Of a stretch of 32,726 nt of DNA, positions 22,231 through 30,507 are shown piece after piece. The notes under the pieces are model-generated. The model saw only the letters and a program-made list of their open reading frames with translations, was not told the origin of the DNA and made no database searches. The position numbers and the translations under genes are program-made. Each line of letters starts with the position of its first letter. The stretch's first letter is position 1. This DNA comes from an uncultured Prevotellaceae bacterium. Lineage in GTDB: Bacteria > Bacteroidota > Bacteroidia > Bacteroidales > Bacteroidaceae. The DNA lies in assembly GCA_902769805.1 (NCBI GenBank), contig CACXQL010000034.1:1-32726 (forward strand), given 5' to 3'.

Positions 22231-23334
22231 ATGAAACGCAGTCAGGAAATCATCCGCACCAGTTGGATAGGCATTGTAACTAATGTTCTGCTGGCAAGCT
22301 TCAAAGCTGTAGTAGGTGTGCTATCCAACTCTGTTGCCATTGTGATGGATGCTGTCAATAATCTCAGTGATGCCCTATCAAGTGTTATTACCATTATAGG
22401 CACCAAGCTCTCCCAACGCCCTGCCGACCGTAAGCATCCTTTCGGTTTCGGACGTATTGAGTATTTCAGTGCCATCATCATTGCCGTCATCGTGCTATCG
22501 GCAGGTATCACCTCGCTCAGCGAGTCTGTCAAAAATATCTTAGACCCGACAAAACCAGAATACACGACGTCGACACTCGTCGTTATCGTGGTAGCCATCG
22601 TAGTAAAACTAGTATTGGGACAATACGTCAAGCACAAGGGTGGGCAACTGAAGAGCGATGCTCTGATAGCCTCTGGCTCAGATGCCTTGTTTGATGCCAT
22701 TATCACCCTTGCAACACTTATCTCTGCAGGTATCATGCTATTATGGAGCATATCGCTAGACGGTATTCTTGGTACTTTGATTTCCATCGTTATCATCAAG
22801 GCCGGTATTGAGATGCTCGCCTCACCGGTCAATGAACTGTTGGGCACCAGTATTCCTTCAGAACTTACCAAACAAATCATAAAAGAGGTTTCCGACTTCG
22901 AGGGTGTCCACGGTGTATTTGACCTGATACTCCATAATTACGGTCCTGACGTAAGGATTGGATCTCTACATATCAACGTTTATGACACCATGTCGGCACA
23001 CGACATTCATAGGCTTACACGCAAGATAACGACATACATGTATGATAAGCATGGCATCATCATGACCGTTGGTGTCTATGCTATTGCCACAGGTGATAAC
23101 CGCCGGGCAGAATTACAGTCTCAAGTGATACAGACCCTTGCAACTCATAAGGAAATCGTTCAGGTACATGGTTTTCTCTATTCGGAGAAAGACCAGATGC
23201 TTTCCGTCGATGTTGTTCCAGATATGTCCGTCCACGACACCACTACCCTTGTCAGTCAACTTACCAGTGAGATTCAATCATTAGCACCTGGGGTACAGGT
23301 TGTCATTGTGGTCGATCACAACTATAGCGAATAA
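22231..23334 (+). CDS. Cation diffusion facilitator (metal efflux) transporter
   Basis: A 367-residue inner-membrane metal/proton antiporter of the CDF family. Six hydrophobic segments span about residues 12-210. The second (VAIVMDAVNNLSDALSSV) carries NNLSD, giving Asn43 and Asp47 as ligands. The fifth carries SDALFD with Asp151 and Asp155. The NxxxD/DxxxD pair resembles manganese-exporting members more than the zinc HxxxD type, so Mn(II) or Fe(II) is favoured; this is inference. A cytosolic ferredoxin-like domain follows (about 215-295), and about 70 further residues extend the C-terminus. It has its own promoter and converges on the aldo/keto reductase with 13 bases between stops. Confidence 0.93.
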   Translation: MKRSQEIIRTSWIGIVTNVLLASFKAVVGVLSNSVAIVMDAVNNLSDALSSVITIIGTKLSQRPADRKHPFGFGRIEYFSAIIIAVIVLSAGITSLSESVKNILDPTKPEYTTSTLVVIVVAIVVKLVLGQYVKHKGGQLKSDALIASGSDALFDAIITLATLISAGIMLLWSISLDGILGTLISIVIIKAGIEMLASPVNELLGTSIPSELTKQIIKEVSDFEGVHGVFDLILHNYGPDVRIGSLHINVYDTMSAHDIHRLTRKITTYMYDKHGIIMTVGVYAIATGDNRRAELQSQVIQTLATHKEIVQVHGFLYSEKDQMLSVDVVPDMSVHDTTTLVSQLTSEIQSLAPGVQVVIVVDHNYSE

Positions 23335-23347
23335 GGGCATTTCATAA

Positions 23348-24166
23348 TTACCAAGGGAAAGACTCTGGGTCATTAAGCTTGTTTGAACGTTTATTCTGAT
23401 TCAAACTGCTTATAGCCTGCATATCCTCATCGGAAAGAGAGAAACTCATAATTCCAAGATTCTCTGCAAAATGGTTCGGTTTCGCACGGGGGATGGTAAT
23501 CAGGTCACGCTGAACGATCCAACGTAACACAATCTGTGAGGCTGTCTTTTGGTATTTCTGAGCCAACGACTGCAACAGCGGATGCCCCACAATATCAATA
23601 TCCCCCTGTCCGAAAGGTCCCCAAGCCTCCACTTGGATGCCTAACTTGTGATTATAGGCGATATTCTCTTCCTGAGTCATAAACGGATGCACCTCAATCT
23701 GGTTAATGACAGGACGGATTTCCGCATAAGCAAGCAGGTCGTCCAAATGATGGCGGTTGAAGTTGCTTACGCCGATGGAGCGAACCTTACCCTGACGTAC
23801 ATAGTCCTCCATTGCCAACCATGTATGTTTTATACAATCCTTCACCGGCCAGTGGATGAGTAACAGGTCAATATAGTCAGTCTTCAGTTTCGTGAGACTC
23901 CCGTCAATAGACCGTCGCACAGCATCGCACCCTTCACGCATGATGCCGGTTGCAACTTTTGTGGCGATGAAGATGTCCTGACGCGATACACCACTGTCTA
24001 CAATACCCTGTCCCACCTCTGACTCGTTCTCATAGGCTTGAGCCGTATCAATATGACGGAAACCAGCCTCCAATGCCAAACGCACATTCTCCTGTGCCTT
24101 CTCTCCACGCAGTGTCCATGTGCCTACACCTAACTGTGGGATATCCAAACCGTTGTTTAGTCTCAT
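23348..24166 (-). CDS. Aldo/keto reductase
   Basis: A 272-residue NADPH-dependent reductase of the AKR family, close in size to DkgA and YvgN. The catalytic tetrad is visible: Asp40 and Tyr45 (DTAQAYENE), Lys70 (IATKV) and His105 (LLLIHWP). The cofactor-binding IPRAKPNHFAEN motif is near the C-terminus. The ATG at 24166 is chosen because an upstream in-frame start at 24205 lies inside the -7 box. In E. coli dkgA sits beside yqhD and both clear reactive aldehydes; here the gene is about 5 kb from the YqhD-like gene and on the other strand. The substrate is unknown. Confidence 0.93.
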   Translation of the reverse strand: MRLNNGLDIPQLGVGTWTLRGEKAQENVRLALEAGFRHIDTAQAYENESEVGQGIVDSGVSRQDIFIATKVATGIMREGCDAVRRSIDGSLTKLKTDYIDLLLIHWPVKDCIKHTWLAMEDYVRQGKVRSIGVSNFNRHHLDDLLAYAEIRPVINQIEVHPFMTQEENIAYNHKLGIQVEAWGPFGQGDIDIVGHPLLQSLAQKYQKTASQIVLRWIVQRDLITIPRAKPNHFAENLGIMSFSLSDEDMQAISSLNQNKRSNKLNDPESFPW

Positions 24167-24202
24167 ACTTGCATTTCTTTTAATATTTCTCAAATTATTA
24201 CG

Positions 24203-24210
24203 CAAAGATA
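24203..24210 (-). promoter_or_regulatory. -7 element of the aldo/keto reductase gene
   Basis: TATCTTTG on the - strand, 36 bases before the ATG at 24166. No TTTG is found at the right distance. Confidence 0.5.
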
Positions 24211-24232
24211 ATGATATTTCACTTATTATAAT

Positions 24233-24248
24233 TATATTTGCAAAGATA
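24233..24248. promoter_or_regulatory. Back-to-back -7 elements between the AKR and FMN reductase genes
   Basis: TATATTTGCAAAGATA joins a + strand TATATTTG (24233-24240), 46 bases before the ATG at 24287, to a - strand TATCTTTG (24241-24248). Polymerases using the two boxes would compete. The - strand box is a second candidate for the aldo/keto reductase gene. Confidence 0.45.
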
Positions 24249-24286
24249 TTTAAGCGTTTTTAGAATACAACTAAACAAATACTATT

Positions 24287-24802
24287 ATGAAAGTCCTGAT
24301 TTTACAAGCCTCGCCACGTGCGAATGGCAACACTGCCTGGATGGCGGAAGAGTACAAGAAGGCTGCCGAGGCAGCAGGTCATGAGGTGACACTGGTGAAT
24401 GTGTCGAAAAGAAAGATTGCGGGCTGTCTGGCTTGCGAGTACTGTCACAACAAAGGTAATGGTGCCTGCATCCAAAAGGACGACATGCAGGAGCTCTATC
24501 CACTGATGGCAGAGGCAGAAGCATTAGTGCTAGCCGCACCCATATACTATTTCACACTCTGTGCACAGATCCAGGCACCTATCCAGCGCATGTACTGTGT
24601 AAACAAGCCTGCCAAGGTGAAGAAGATGGCATTGCTTGTATCTTCATACTCACCCGGTGTATATGATGGGGCCACTGCTGAATTCCGAGACATCTGCAAC
24701 TACTGGAGCACTGAGAGTATGGGTGTTGTCACCGCCAAGAATGACGAACAGAAGACAGAGGAGATCAAGCAGAAGGTTATTGCACTGGCAGGCAAGCTGT
24801 AA
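24287..24802 (+). CDS. NAD(P)H-dependent FMN reductase / flavodoxin-fold oxidoreductase
   Basis: A 171-residue cytosolic flavoprotein. The N-terminus LILQASPRANGNTAWM is the FMN-phosphate loop of the NADPH-dependent FMN reductase group. A Cys-rich stretch (GCLACEYCHNKGNGAC, about 46-61) resembles the cluster motif of iron-sulfur flavoproteins, so an Fe-S cluster is possible. AAPIYYFTLCAQIQAPIQRM follows as in this family. It reduces flavin, quinone or a related acceptor; the target is unknown. The phosphatase gene starts 37 bases downstream with no promoter between, so the two are probably cotranscribed. Confidence 0.88.
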   Translation: MKVLILQASPRANGNTAWMAEEYKKAAEAAGHEVTLVNVSKRKIAGCLACEYCHNKGNGACIQKDDMQELYPLMAEAEALVLAAPIYYFTLCAQIQAPIQRMYCVNKPAKVKKMALLVSSYSPGVYDGATAEFRDICNYWSTESMGVVTAKNDEQKTEEIKQKVIALAGKL

Positions 24803-24839
24803 ATAATCATTCCCTTGGATAAAATTCTACCCAAACAAT

Positions 24840-26204
24840 ATGAAGACTATTTTCACCATGATGGGCCTGGCACTAACACTGACCCTCTCGGCACAGACAA
24901 GGCAAGCGTATGAGAAAAGTGCATTAGAAGAGATTACTGCTGACAAGTTCCTCGCTGGTGGCAATGCTGTCGACTACGACCGTTTGCCTCGCAAGGCACT
25001 CACTCCAACCCCGAAAGACTATGAGCCCTACTACCTGAGTCATTATGGGAGACATGGTTCAAGGTGGTTACTGAGCGACCGTGACTATTCCAGTCCTATC
25101 AACACGCTGAAGGATGCTAAAAAAGCAGGTGTATTGACAGCAGAAGGTGAGAAGGCTCTTGCCAAAATAGAGGAGACACAAAAGACTAGCAAAGGGCACT
25201 TGGGCGACCTCTCCCCTGTCGGTGAGAAACAGCATCACGGCATCGGTAAGCGGATGGTACAGAATTTCCCTGAGATCTTCAAAACACCATATATTCATAT
25301 CGATGCCCGCAGTACCACATCCGTACGTGCCATCCTCTCTATGATTGCCGAGTGTGAAGAGTTAGCACAGGCTAACGCTACAGCGACCTTTCATAACGAG
25401 GCTAACGATGCCATCATGAGTTATATGAACGCACCTAAGGACGGACTGCAACGTATGAACGAAGGCAAGGCACGTCCGATACAGAATGAATGGAGCGTCA
25501 AGATGAGAGACCCACGCCGACTGATGAAGGTGCTGTTCAATGATCAGGACTGGGTATATATAAACGTGATGCCTACACAGCTGATGGGACAGATTTACGA
25601 TATCGCCACTAACCAGCAGAGCCATGATGGAGACACCACCCTATTGGATCTCTTTACCGCAGAGGAACTGTACAGACTGTGGAACGGCAACAACCTATAT
25701 TGGTATCTAAACGCTGCAAATGCTCCCCAGACAGGTAATGTGATGCACTGGCAACAGGCAAACCTATTGAGGAACATCATCGAGACTGCAGACACCATCA
25801 CCCAGAAACAAGCTACACTACGTTTCGGTCATGATACCGTCGTGCTACCTATCGTGGCATTGATGGAACTGGGAGGCATGGGGTGCTCCATTGACAATCT
25901 CGAAGAACTCGACACCTATTTCCGCAGTTACATGGTCATCCCGACAGCCTGTAATATCCAACTGGTATTCTATCGCCCGAAGAAAGGCAAGAGCGGTGAC
26001 ATCCTTGTGAAGGCACTGCTCAATGAGAACGAGGTGACGATGCCTGTTGAGACCAATATGTTCCCCTATTACAAATGGGATGATGTGAAAAACTTCTATG
26101 TGGAGAAGTTGAAGAAACAACCCAAGAACCCATTCCCTAATATGCCGCAACAGAGTCCGCAGATACCTGCCTTCATCCAACAGATGATGAACTCGTCGAA
26201 CTAA
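24840..26204 (+). CDS. Exported histidine acid phosphatase (phytase-like)
   Basis: A 454-residue enzyme of the histidine phosphatase clan, branch 2, which includes bacterial multiple inositol-polyphosphate phosphatases. A signal peptide covers about 1-19 (LTLTLSAQ). The catalytic SHYGRHGSRW puts the phospho-accepting His72 in RHGxR, and the proton donor motif is FGHD (His331, Asp332). The protein is probably periplasmic and may release phosphate from phytate or other organic phosphates in plant food. A Pro/Gln-rich tail closes it. It follows the FMN reductase gene and is closed by a bidirectional terminator. Confidence 0.88.
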   Translation: MKTIFTMMGLALTLTLSAQTRQAYEKSALEEITADKFLAGGNAVDYDRLPRKALTPTPKDYEPYYLSHYGRHGSRWLLSDRDYSSPINTLKDAKKAGVLTAEGEKALAKIEETQKTSKGHLGDLSPVGEKQHHGIGKRMVQNFPEIFKTPYIHIDARSTTSVRAILSMIAECEELAQANATATFHNEANDAIMSYMNAPKDGLQRMNEGKARPIQNEWSVKMRDPRRLMKVLFNDQDWVYINVMPTQLMGQIYDIATNQQSHDGDTTLLDLFTAEELYRLWNGNNLYWYLNAANAPQTGNVMHWQQANLLRNIIETADTITQKQATLRFGHDTVVLPIVALMELGGMGCSIDNLEELDTYFRSYMVIPTACNIQLVFYRPKKGKSGDILVKALLNENEVTMPVETNMFPYYKWDDVKNFYVEKLKKQPKNPFPNMPQQSPQIPAFIQQMMNSSN

Positions 26205-26209
26205 TATAC

Positions 26210-26246
26210 AAAAGGAATCTCCGACAATTGCCGGAGATTCCTTTTT
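26210..26246. terminator. Bidirectional terminator between convergent genes
   Basis: AAAAGGAATCTCCG (26210-26223) and its exact complement (26232-26245) form a 14-bp stem with T runs on both strands. It ends the phosphatase gene on + and the esterase operon on -. Confidence 0.93.
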
Positions 26247-26260
26247 ATGTATAACCTAAA

Positions 26261-27652
26261 TTATTTCTTCAACTGCTCAAAGACAATGTCTGCCATACGC
26301 CCTACCCCTTTCTGGTTGGGATGAATACCATCCTCCTGTACCATATCAGCACTGTTCGAAAAAAGCGTATGCAGGTCGATAATCTCTAAACCAAAATTCT
26401 TGGCGACCTTCTGCTGGATGGGGATAATCTCGTTGGTGATTACAGCGTCGTTGATATCCCATGACGATTTAAAGGCAGGAATCGGTGTGCAGAGAATGAT
26501 ACGAGCCTTAGGAGATACTGCACGCAATTCTTTGATCATCTGTTCCAAATCCTGTTTGAACTCTTTACCATACTGCCAGTTCTGAGGTTTGGAGTCGTTG
26601 GTGCCTAACTTGATAACGACGATATCGGGCTTAAAGGCAAGGGCGTCCTTCCATGCCATTTCATTCATATAGGGGAAGTCGCCCTTATTAAGCAGTGTAC
26701 GACTACTTACTCCAAAGTTCTTCACCCAGTAATCGCTGCCCAGTTTCTTCTGCAACAAGGCAGGATAGCCATACGCTGTTGCCATATCAATACCATGGCC
26801 ATCGGTGATACTATTGCCAACACATGCCACACGGACAGCATCTGGCTTTGGTACCTGACGGTCATTCAACCAGTTCTTCAGGTCTTCCAACATCTGCTTG
26901 TGATACTTGAACCAAGGTCCGAAGCCGAAACCATGATCACCTGTGGGATAGACATACATCGCACAATCGTTACCAGCCATTCGCATGGCTTTGTAATATT
27001 CCAAACCATTGGTAACAAAAGGTACGAGACGGTCGTCACTGGCTGAAATGATGATGGCAGGAGGCGTGAGATGACGACGCACGGCATTCTGTGTCGAGAA
27101 GTCACGCACCAGTTCTGGATTCTTCTGTCCTTCTTCGCTGAGGAAATTAACACACGACCACTTATGTGATAGCCGCTCATCCATCGAGATGACAGGATAG
27201 AACAAAATGGAGAAGTCCGGACGCACATCAAAGTCCGCATGGGTAGAGATGACAGAGGACAGATGACCGCCTGCCGAGAAACCCATGATACCTACATCAT
27301 GTGGATTGATACTCCATGCCTGAGCAGAGTCTCTTACGATACGGATACCCTTCTCCACATCACCGATGGGGATAGTACGATCACCATTGGGCAAACGATA
27401 GTTCACTACGAAATAGGCAATACCTTGTTGGTTGAGCCATTCTGAGGCAAGATAGCCTTCGTGCGTGTTCGACAGCATGGAGTAGCCGCCACCAGGAACA
27501 CCTACAATAGCCTTGCCAGAATGAGTCTCTGGCAAGAAACATACCATCTGTGCCTTACCGTCTTCCGTCAGATCAATAGTAAATTTTCTGGCAGTCTGAG
27601 CCTGTACCATGAGCGAAAACAGGGACAGACCCAAAAACATCATCTTTTTCAT
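26261..27652 (-). CDS. Two-domain exported esterase: alpha/beta hydrolase plus SGNH
   Basis: A 463-residue protein with a signal peptide (about 1-19, LMVQAQ). Residues about 25-265 are an alpha/beta hydrolase of the acetyl-esterase type: VPGGGYSML (oxyanion region), GFSAGGH with nucleophile Ser126, SASDDRLVPF (Asp206 or 207) and GDHGFGF (His240). Residues about 272-463 are an SGNH esterase: CVGNSITDG (Ser281), KLGTNDS (Asn352) and DGIHPNQ (Asp441, His444). Both catalytic sites look intact, which points to removal of two kinds of acyl group from plant polysaccharides. It is the last gene of the operon that also encodes a GH9 glucanase. Confidence 0.92.
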   Translation of the reverse strand: MKKMMFLGLSLFSLMVQAQTARKFTIDLTEDGKAQMVCFLPETHSGKAIVGVPGGGYSMLSNTHEGYLASEWLNQQGIAYFVVNYRLPNGDRTIPIGDVEKGIRIVRDSAQAWSINPHDVGIMGFSAGGHLSSVISTHADFDVRPDFSILFYPVISMDERLSHKWSCVNFLSEEGQKNPELVRDFSTQNAVRRHLTPPAIIISASDDRLVPFVTNGLEYYKAMRMAGNDCAMYVYPTGDHGFGFGPWFKYHKQMLEDLKNWLNDRQVPKPDAVRVACVGNSITDGHGIDMATAYGYPALLQKKLGSDYWVKNFGVSSRTLLNKGDFPYMNEMAWKDALAFKPDIVVIKLGTNDSKPQNWQYGKEFKQDLEQMIKELRAVSPKARIILCTPIPAFKSSWDINDAVITNEIIPIQQKVAKNFGLEIIDLHTLFSNSADMVQEDGIHPNQKGVGRMADIVFEQLKK

Positions 27653-27680
27653 ACTTGTTTCTATTTTAGACTAATTCTTC

Positions 27681-27761
27681 TTATTCGCTGGATTTCCTTT
27701 TGTAAACAATTAAGCCTACTACAATCAACACGATAACAAATGCAATATTATACCATTCCAT
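27681..27761 (-). CDS. 26-residue single-helix membrane protein
   Basis: A small open frame with ATG at 27761 and TAA at 27681. It begins MEWYNIAFVIVLIVV and ends YKRKSSE: one hydrophobic helix of about 16 residues followed by a basic cluster, as in an inner-membrane miniprotein with the C-terminus inside. It lies 29 bases after the rhodanese stop and 28 bases before the esterase start, on the same strand. No other gene accounts for this gap. The function is unknown; a similar size and pattern is seen in stress-related membrane miniproteins in other bacteria. Confidence 0.6.
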   Translation of the reverse strand: MEWYNIAFVIVLIVVGLIVYKRKSSE

Positions 27762-27790
27762 AATTAATTGATTTAAAGGTGAATACTTGT

Positions 27791-28192
27791 TTATTGTTCC
27801 ACTAACTTACCTGCTGACATCCATGCCAAGATACCCCCATCGAGATTGATGACAGTATACCCTTCTTTAGCGAGTTTAACAGCAGCAGAGGCACTCCGTC
27901 TGCCACTACGGCAATAGACTGCCACTTTCTTGTCATGAGGTAATTGTTGACGAGCAGCTGTGAGAAAAGAGTCAGTCTTCATATCTATCAACATGGCGTT
28001 TGGGATATGCGCCTCATGATACTCGGAGAGTGTACGGACATCCAACAATGTGACACTGTCTTTTTGGGCAATAATCTGCTCAAACTCATCCACGCCAACG
28101 TTCTTGTAGGTGTTACTGTCCATCTTATTCTTCACTGCCCATGCTGCCACAACAACAACGACCAGAAATATGATTATATACATCTTTCTCAT
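27791..28192 (-). CDS. Membrane-anchored rhodanese-like protein
   Basis: A 133-residue protein. One N-terminal hydrophobic helix (about 4-20) serves as anchor or uncleaved signal, so the domain probably faces the periplasm. The rhodanese domain follows (about 32-133): VTLLDVRTLSEYHEAHIPNA and the active loop YCRSGRRSA, with the persulfide-carrying Cys in CRSGRR. It transfers sulfane sulfur or handles thiol redox chemistry; no partner is evident. It starts 8 bases after the GH9 stop, so it belongs to the same transcript. Confidence 0.92.
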   Translation of the reverse strand: MRKMYIIIFLVVVVVAAWAVKNKMDSNTYKNVGVDEFEQIIAQKDSVTLLDVRTLSEYHEAHIPNAMLIDMKTDSFLTAARQQLPHDKKVAVYCRSGRRSASAAVKLAKEGYTVINLDGGILAWMSAGKLVEQ

Positions 28193-28200
28193 ACTTTTTA

Positions 28201-30507
28201 TTATTCATGACGTATTGCATATAAATATCCCATCAGAGCCATCTTACCACGCATTGTCTCACGAGGAGTGAACTCTCCGTTTACCCAGAAATAACGCTGG
28301 TTGAAATAAGACTCCTGACGAGGCCATCCACCATCTTTCCATGAAGGATAGCAGCGGTCGGTCAATAACCGGGCATCTCCACCATTATTTGGTGACCATG
28401 TCTCTGTTCCGTTAAAAGGTGTCTGTCCTGGATGCGTACCAGGAGCACCGTCATTACGTCCTGTAGAGTAGACATCCGTGATATGTCTTTCACCCAAGCC
28501 CGTCATCTCCACAATGTTTCCCGGATTACGACCTAAGCTCCAACCTGCCTCTATATACATGATATCCTCCAATTGTTGTCGAACATTCTTATCCGTAGCA
28601 ATGTAATGAGCAAGCATCACCAACTGTAGGTTCTGGGATACCTGCCAGCGGTTATCGTTGGCAGCCCTGCGTGAAGGACGCTGTGATACATATTGTATAT
28701 TATAAGATTCCGCATGTGCCTTGACACTGGATTGAAGATTCTGATAGAACTGGACATCATGTCGTTCATAAGGACAAGTCAGGTAGGCTGCAGCAGCCCA
28801 TAATTGGTAATAGCCATCACCCCTGCCTCTCTTGAACAATGGGGTATGGTCATCCTTGATGACACTGCCCTCTATCATCATCTTCTCCCATTCTGTATCA
28901 CCAGTCAGGTTATACAGATAGGCGGCAGCCATCTGGCGGAAGTCCCTGCCTCGCATAGAGATACTACCAATATCCTGCATATCATCCAACTGCTGGTTCT
29001 CCTGACGGCTGGCAAAACGGAAAGCCTTAACAGCTTCTTGCGTATAGTACTTCTTCAGACTCTCATTTCCTGAGATACGGAAAGCCTCAGCCATCATCGC
29101 ACAGTTGGCGGCATTACCCCATGCTGCCATTGTCGTACAACCTGCCTGGAACATTACCGACCAGTCGGAACAAGGATTCGTCACACCTTGCGAATACGCC
29201 TCTCCATCACGGATACTAAGGAAGAAATCCACCTCATTACGTGCCTCATCCAATAAGTCTGGAATGGTATTGCCACTTTCCCTGATGCCCAGATTGTCTT
29301 CAGAAAGACGACCTCCTGACAGGATATACGGCAATAACATATCATAGATATTACTGATATGTGCCAGATGACGATCCCAGTCGAAAGCATCGGAATGTCC
29401 GCCTTTAGCACCGACTACCACAGGATTGCCTGGCAGACGGTGCTGCCAGAAGAGTGACTGGTCTGCAGGTTTGAAGTGAGGTTCATCCCATACATCCATA
29501 CGGAGTTTTTTCCATTCAGGATGCCAGGGATGGAGGTCTGTCTTATAGATGGTAAAGCCCTTAGGATTCTCTCCTGCTATAAACTGTGGCTGACGGGGTA
29601 CTGGGAACACATGAGCGGGGTCAATGGGTTCGCCCACTCGCATATAGTAGTAGCCCCTGACAGAGTAATGATAGGGTTCGTAATAGACATTCTCCGCAAC
29701 GTCGAAGTCCATACTGCAACCTACATCCTCTACCACCAGACGATATCGTCCTGGTGCTGTTGTCTTGAAATCAACGTTCCAGACATCCGTTCCTATAAGA
29801 CTCTTCTCACCAGCCTCTGTCTTATAGGCATCAAGAGGCTTCCAAAATGTCACAGCACCAACTTCTTCCTTTTGCTGAGTCTTCACATTATATAAGAACA
29901 CCTTCTTTCCTTCCCATGCATGATAGTCGCGACTACCACCGTCGCCTAACCACAGATACAAGTCGGCAGCCATCTTTGTCTGTGAAGGATGATAGCCTAA
30001 CAGGTTGACATGAACTGCCTCTGACTGGGTGTTCCACACGTCAAAGCGCACCACTGCCGTCGTTTGGTCGGCATTCAGTGAAGAGGGAATCGTAACCTGA
30101 TAGGTACATCCCTGTTGCATGGACTTCGGGAGTTTCAGGAACAGCCAGTGGTCGAGTTCACTCGTCAGCGTATGATCCACATTCATCGGCTTCGACTTCC
30201 TCCAAACTGCCATAGGATGTTGTTTGGCAAACAATTTATCGTCCTTGGAGGTAATGGTCCACAATTCAACTTTCTGAGCATCTTCTGTATTCAGACGCTC
30301 ACCAAAGACAAAGAGTGTATCATCACCTTCCTCGAAAGAGTGACCCAGATAGGCACTCTTTCCTGTTCCGTTGTCTCTGTAATGTACCTCACCATCCCTG
30401 AATTGAATCATCAGATAGTCTTTGTCTATCACTTTCAATCCTATCAGCTTAGTCGCAAAAAGAGGAACAGACATGCATAAGAGCATGAAGATAATAGTCT
30501 TTCTCAT
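28201..30507 (-). CDS. Exported GH9 endoglucanase
   Basis: A 768-residue glycoside hydrolase family 9 enzyme with a signal peptide (about 1-18). An N-terminal region (about 19-160) of unknown role is followed by the Ig-like domain typical of this family (about 165-270, EAVHVNLLGYHP). The catalytic (alpha/alpha)6 barrel runs from about 275 to 768. It has GGHSDAFDWDRH (Asp373 and Asp376 in place of the DAGD pair), PDLLDEARNEVDFFL, SLGRNP and, near the end, WVNGEFTPRE with Glu745 as candidate general acid. It inverts configuration and acts on beta-1,4-glucans. Its ATG shares one base with the dehydrogenase stop (TAATG), so translation is probably coupled. No SusC/D genes are near. Confidence 0.93.
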   Translation of the reverse strand: MRKTIIFMLLCMSVPLFATKLIGLKVIDKDYLMIQFRDGEVHYRDNGTGKSAYLGHSFEEGDDTLFVFGERLNTEDAQKVELWTITSKDDKLFAKQHPMAVWRKSKPMNVDHTLTSELDHWLFLKLPKSMQQGCTYQVTIPSSLNADQTTAVVRFDVWNTQSEAVHVNLLGYHPSQTKMAADLYLWLGDGGSRDYHAWEGKKVFLYNVKTQQKEEVGAVTFWKPLDAYKTEAGEKSLIGTDVWNVDFKTTAPGRYRLVVEDVGCSMDFDVAENVYYEPYHYSVRGYYYMRVGEPIDPAHVFPVPRQPQFIAGENPKGFTIYKTDLHPWHPEWKKLRMDVWDEPHFKPADQSLFWQHRLPGNPVVVGAKGGHSDAFDWDRHLAHISNIYDMLLPYILSGGRLSEDNLGIRESGNTIPDLLDEARNEVDFFLSIRDGEAYSQGVTNPCSDWSVMFQAGCTTMAAWGNAANCAMMAEAFRISGNESLKKYYTQEAVKAFRFASRQENQQLDDMQDIGSISMRGRDFRQMAAAYLYNLTGDTEWEKMMIEGSVIKDDHTPLFKRGRGDGYYQLWAAAAYLTCPYERHDVQFYQNLQSSVKAHAESYNIQYVSQRPSRRAANDNRWQVSQNLQLVMLAHYIATDKNVRQQLEDIMYIEAGWSLGRNPGNIVEMTGLGERHITDVYSTGRNDGAPGTHPGQTPFNGTETWSPNNGGDARLLTDRCYPSWKDGGWPRQESYFNQRYFWVNGEFTPRETMRGKMALMGYLYAIRHE

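Noticed and set aside
24167-24205. N-terminal extension of the aldo/keto reductase from 24205
   Set aside because: The start codon lies within the -7 box TATCTTTG and the extra residues do not fit the family's usual N-terminus.
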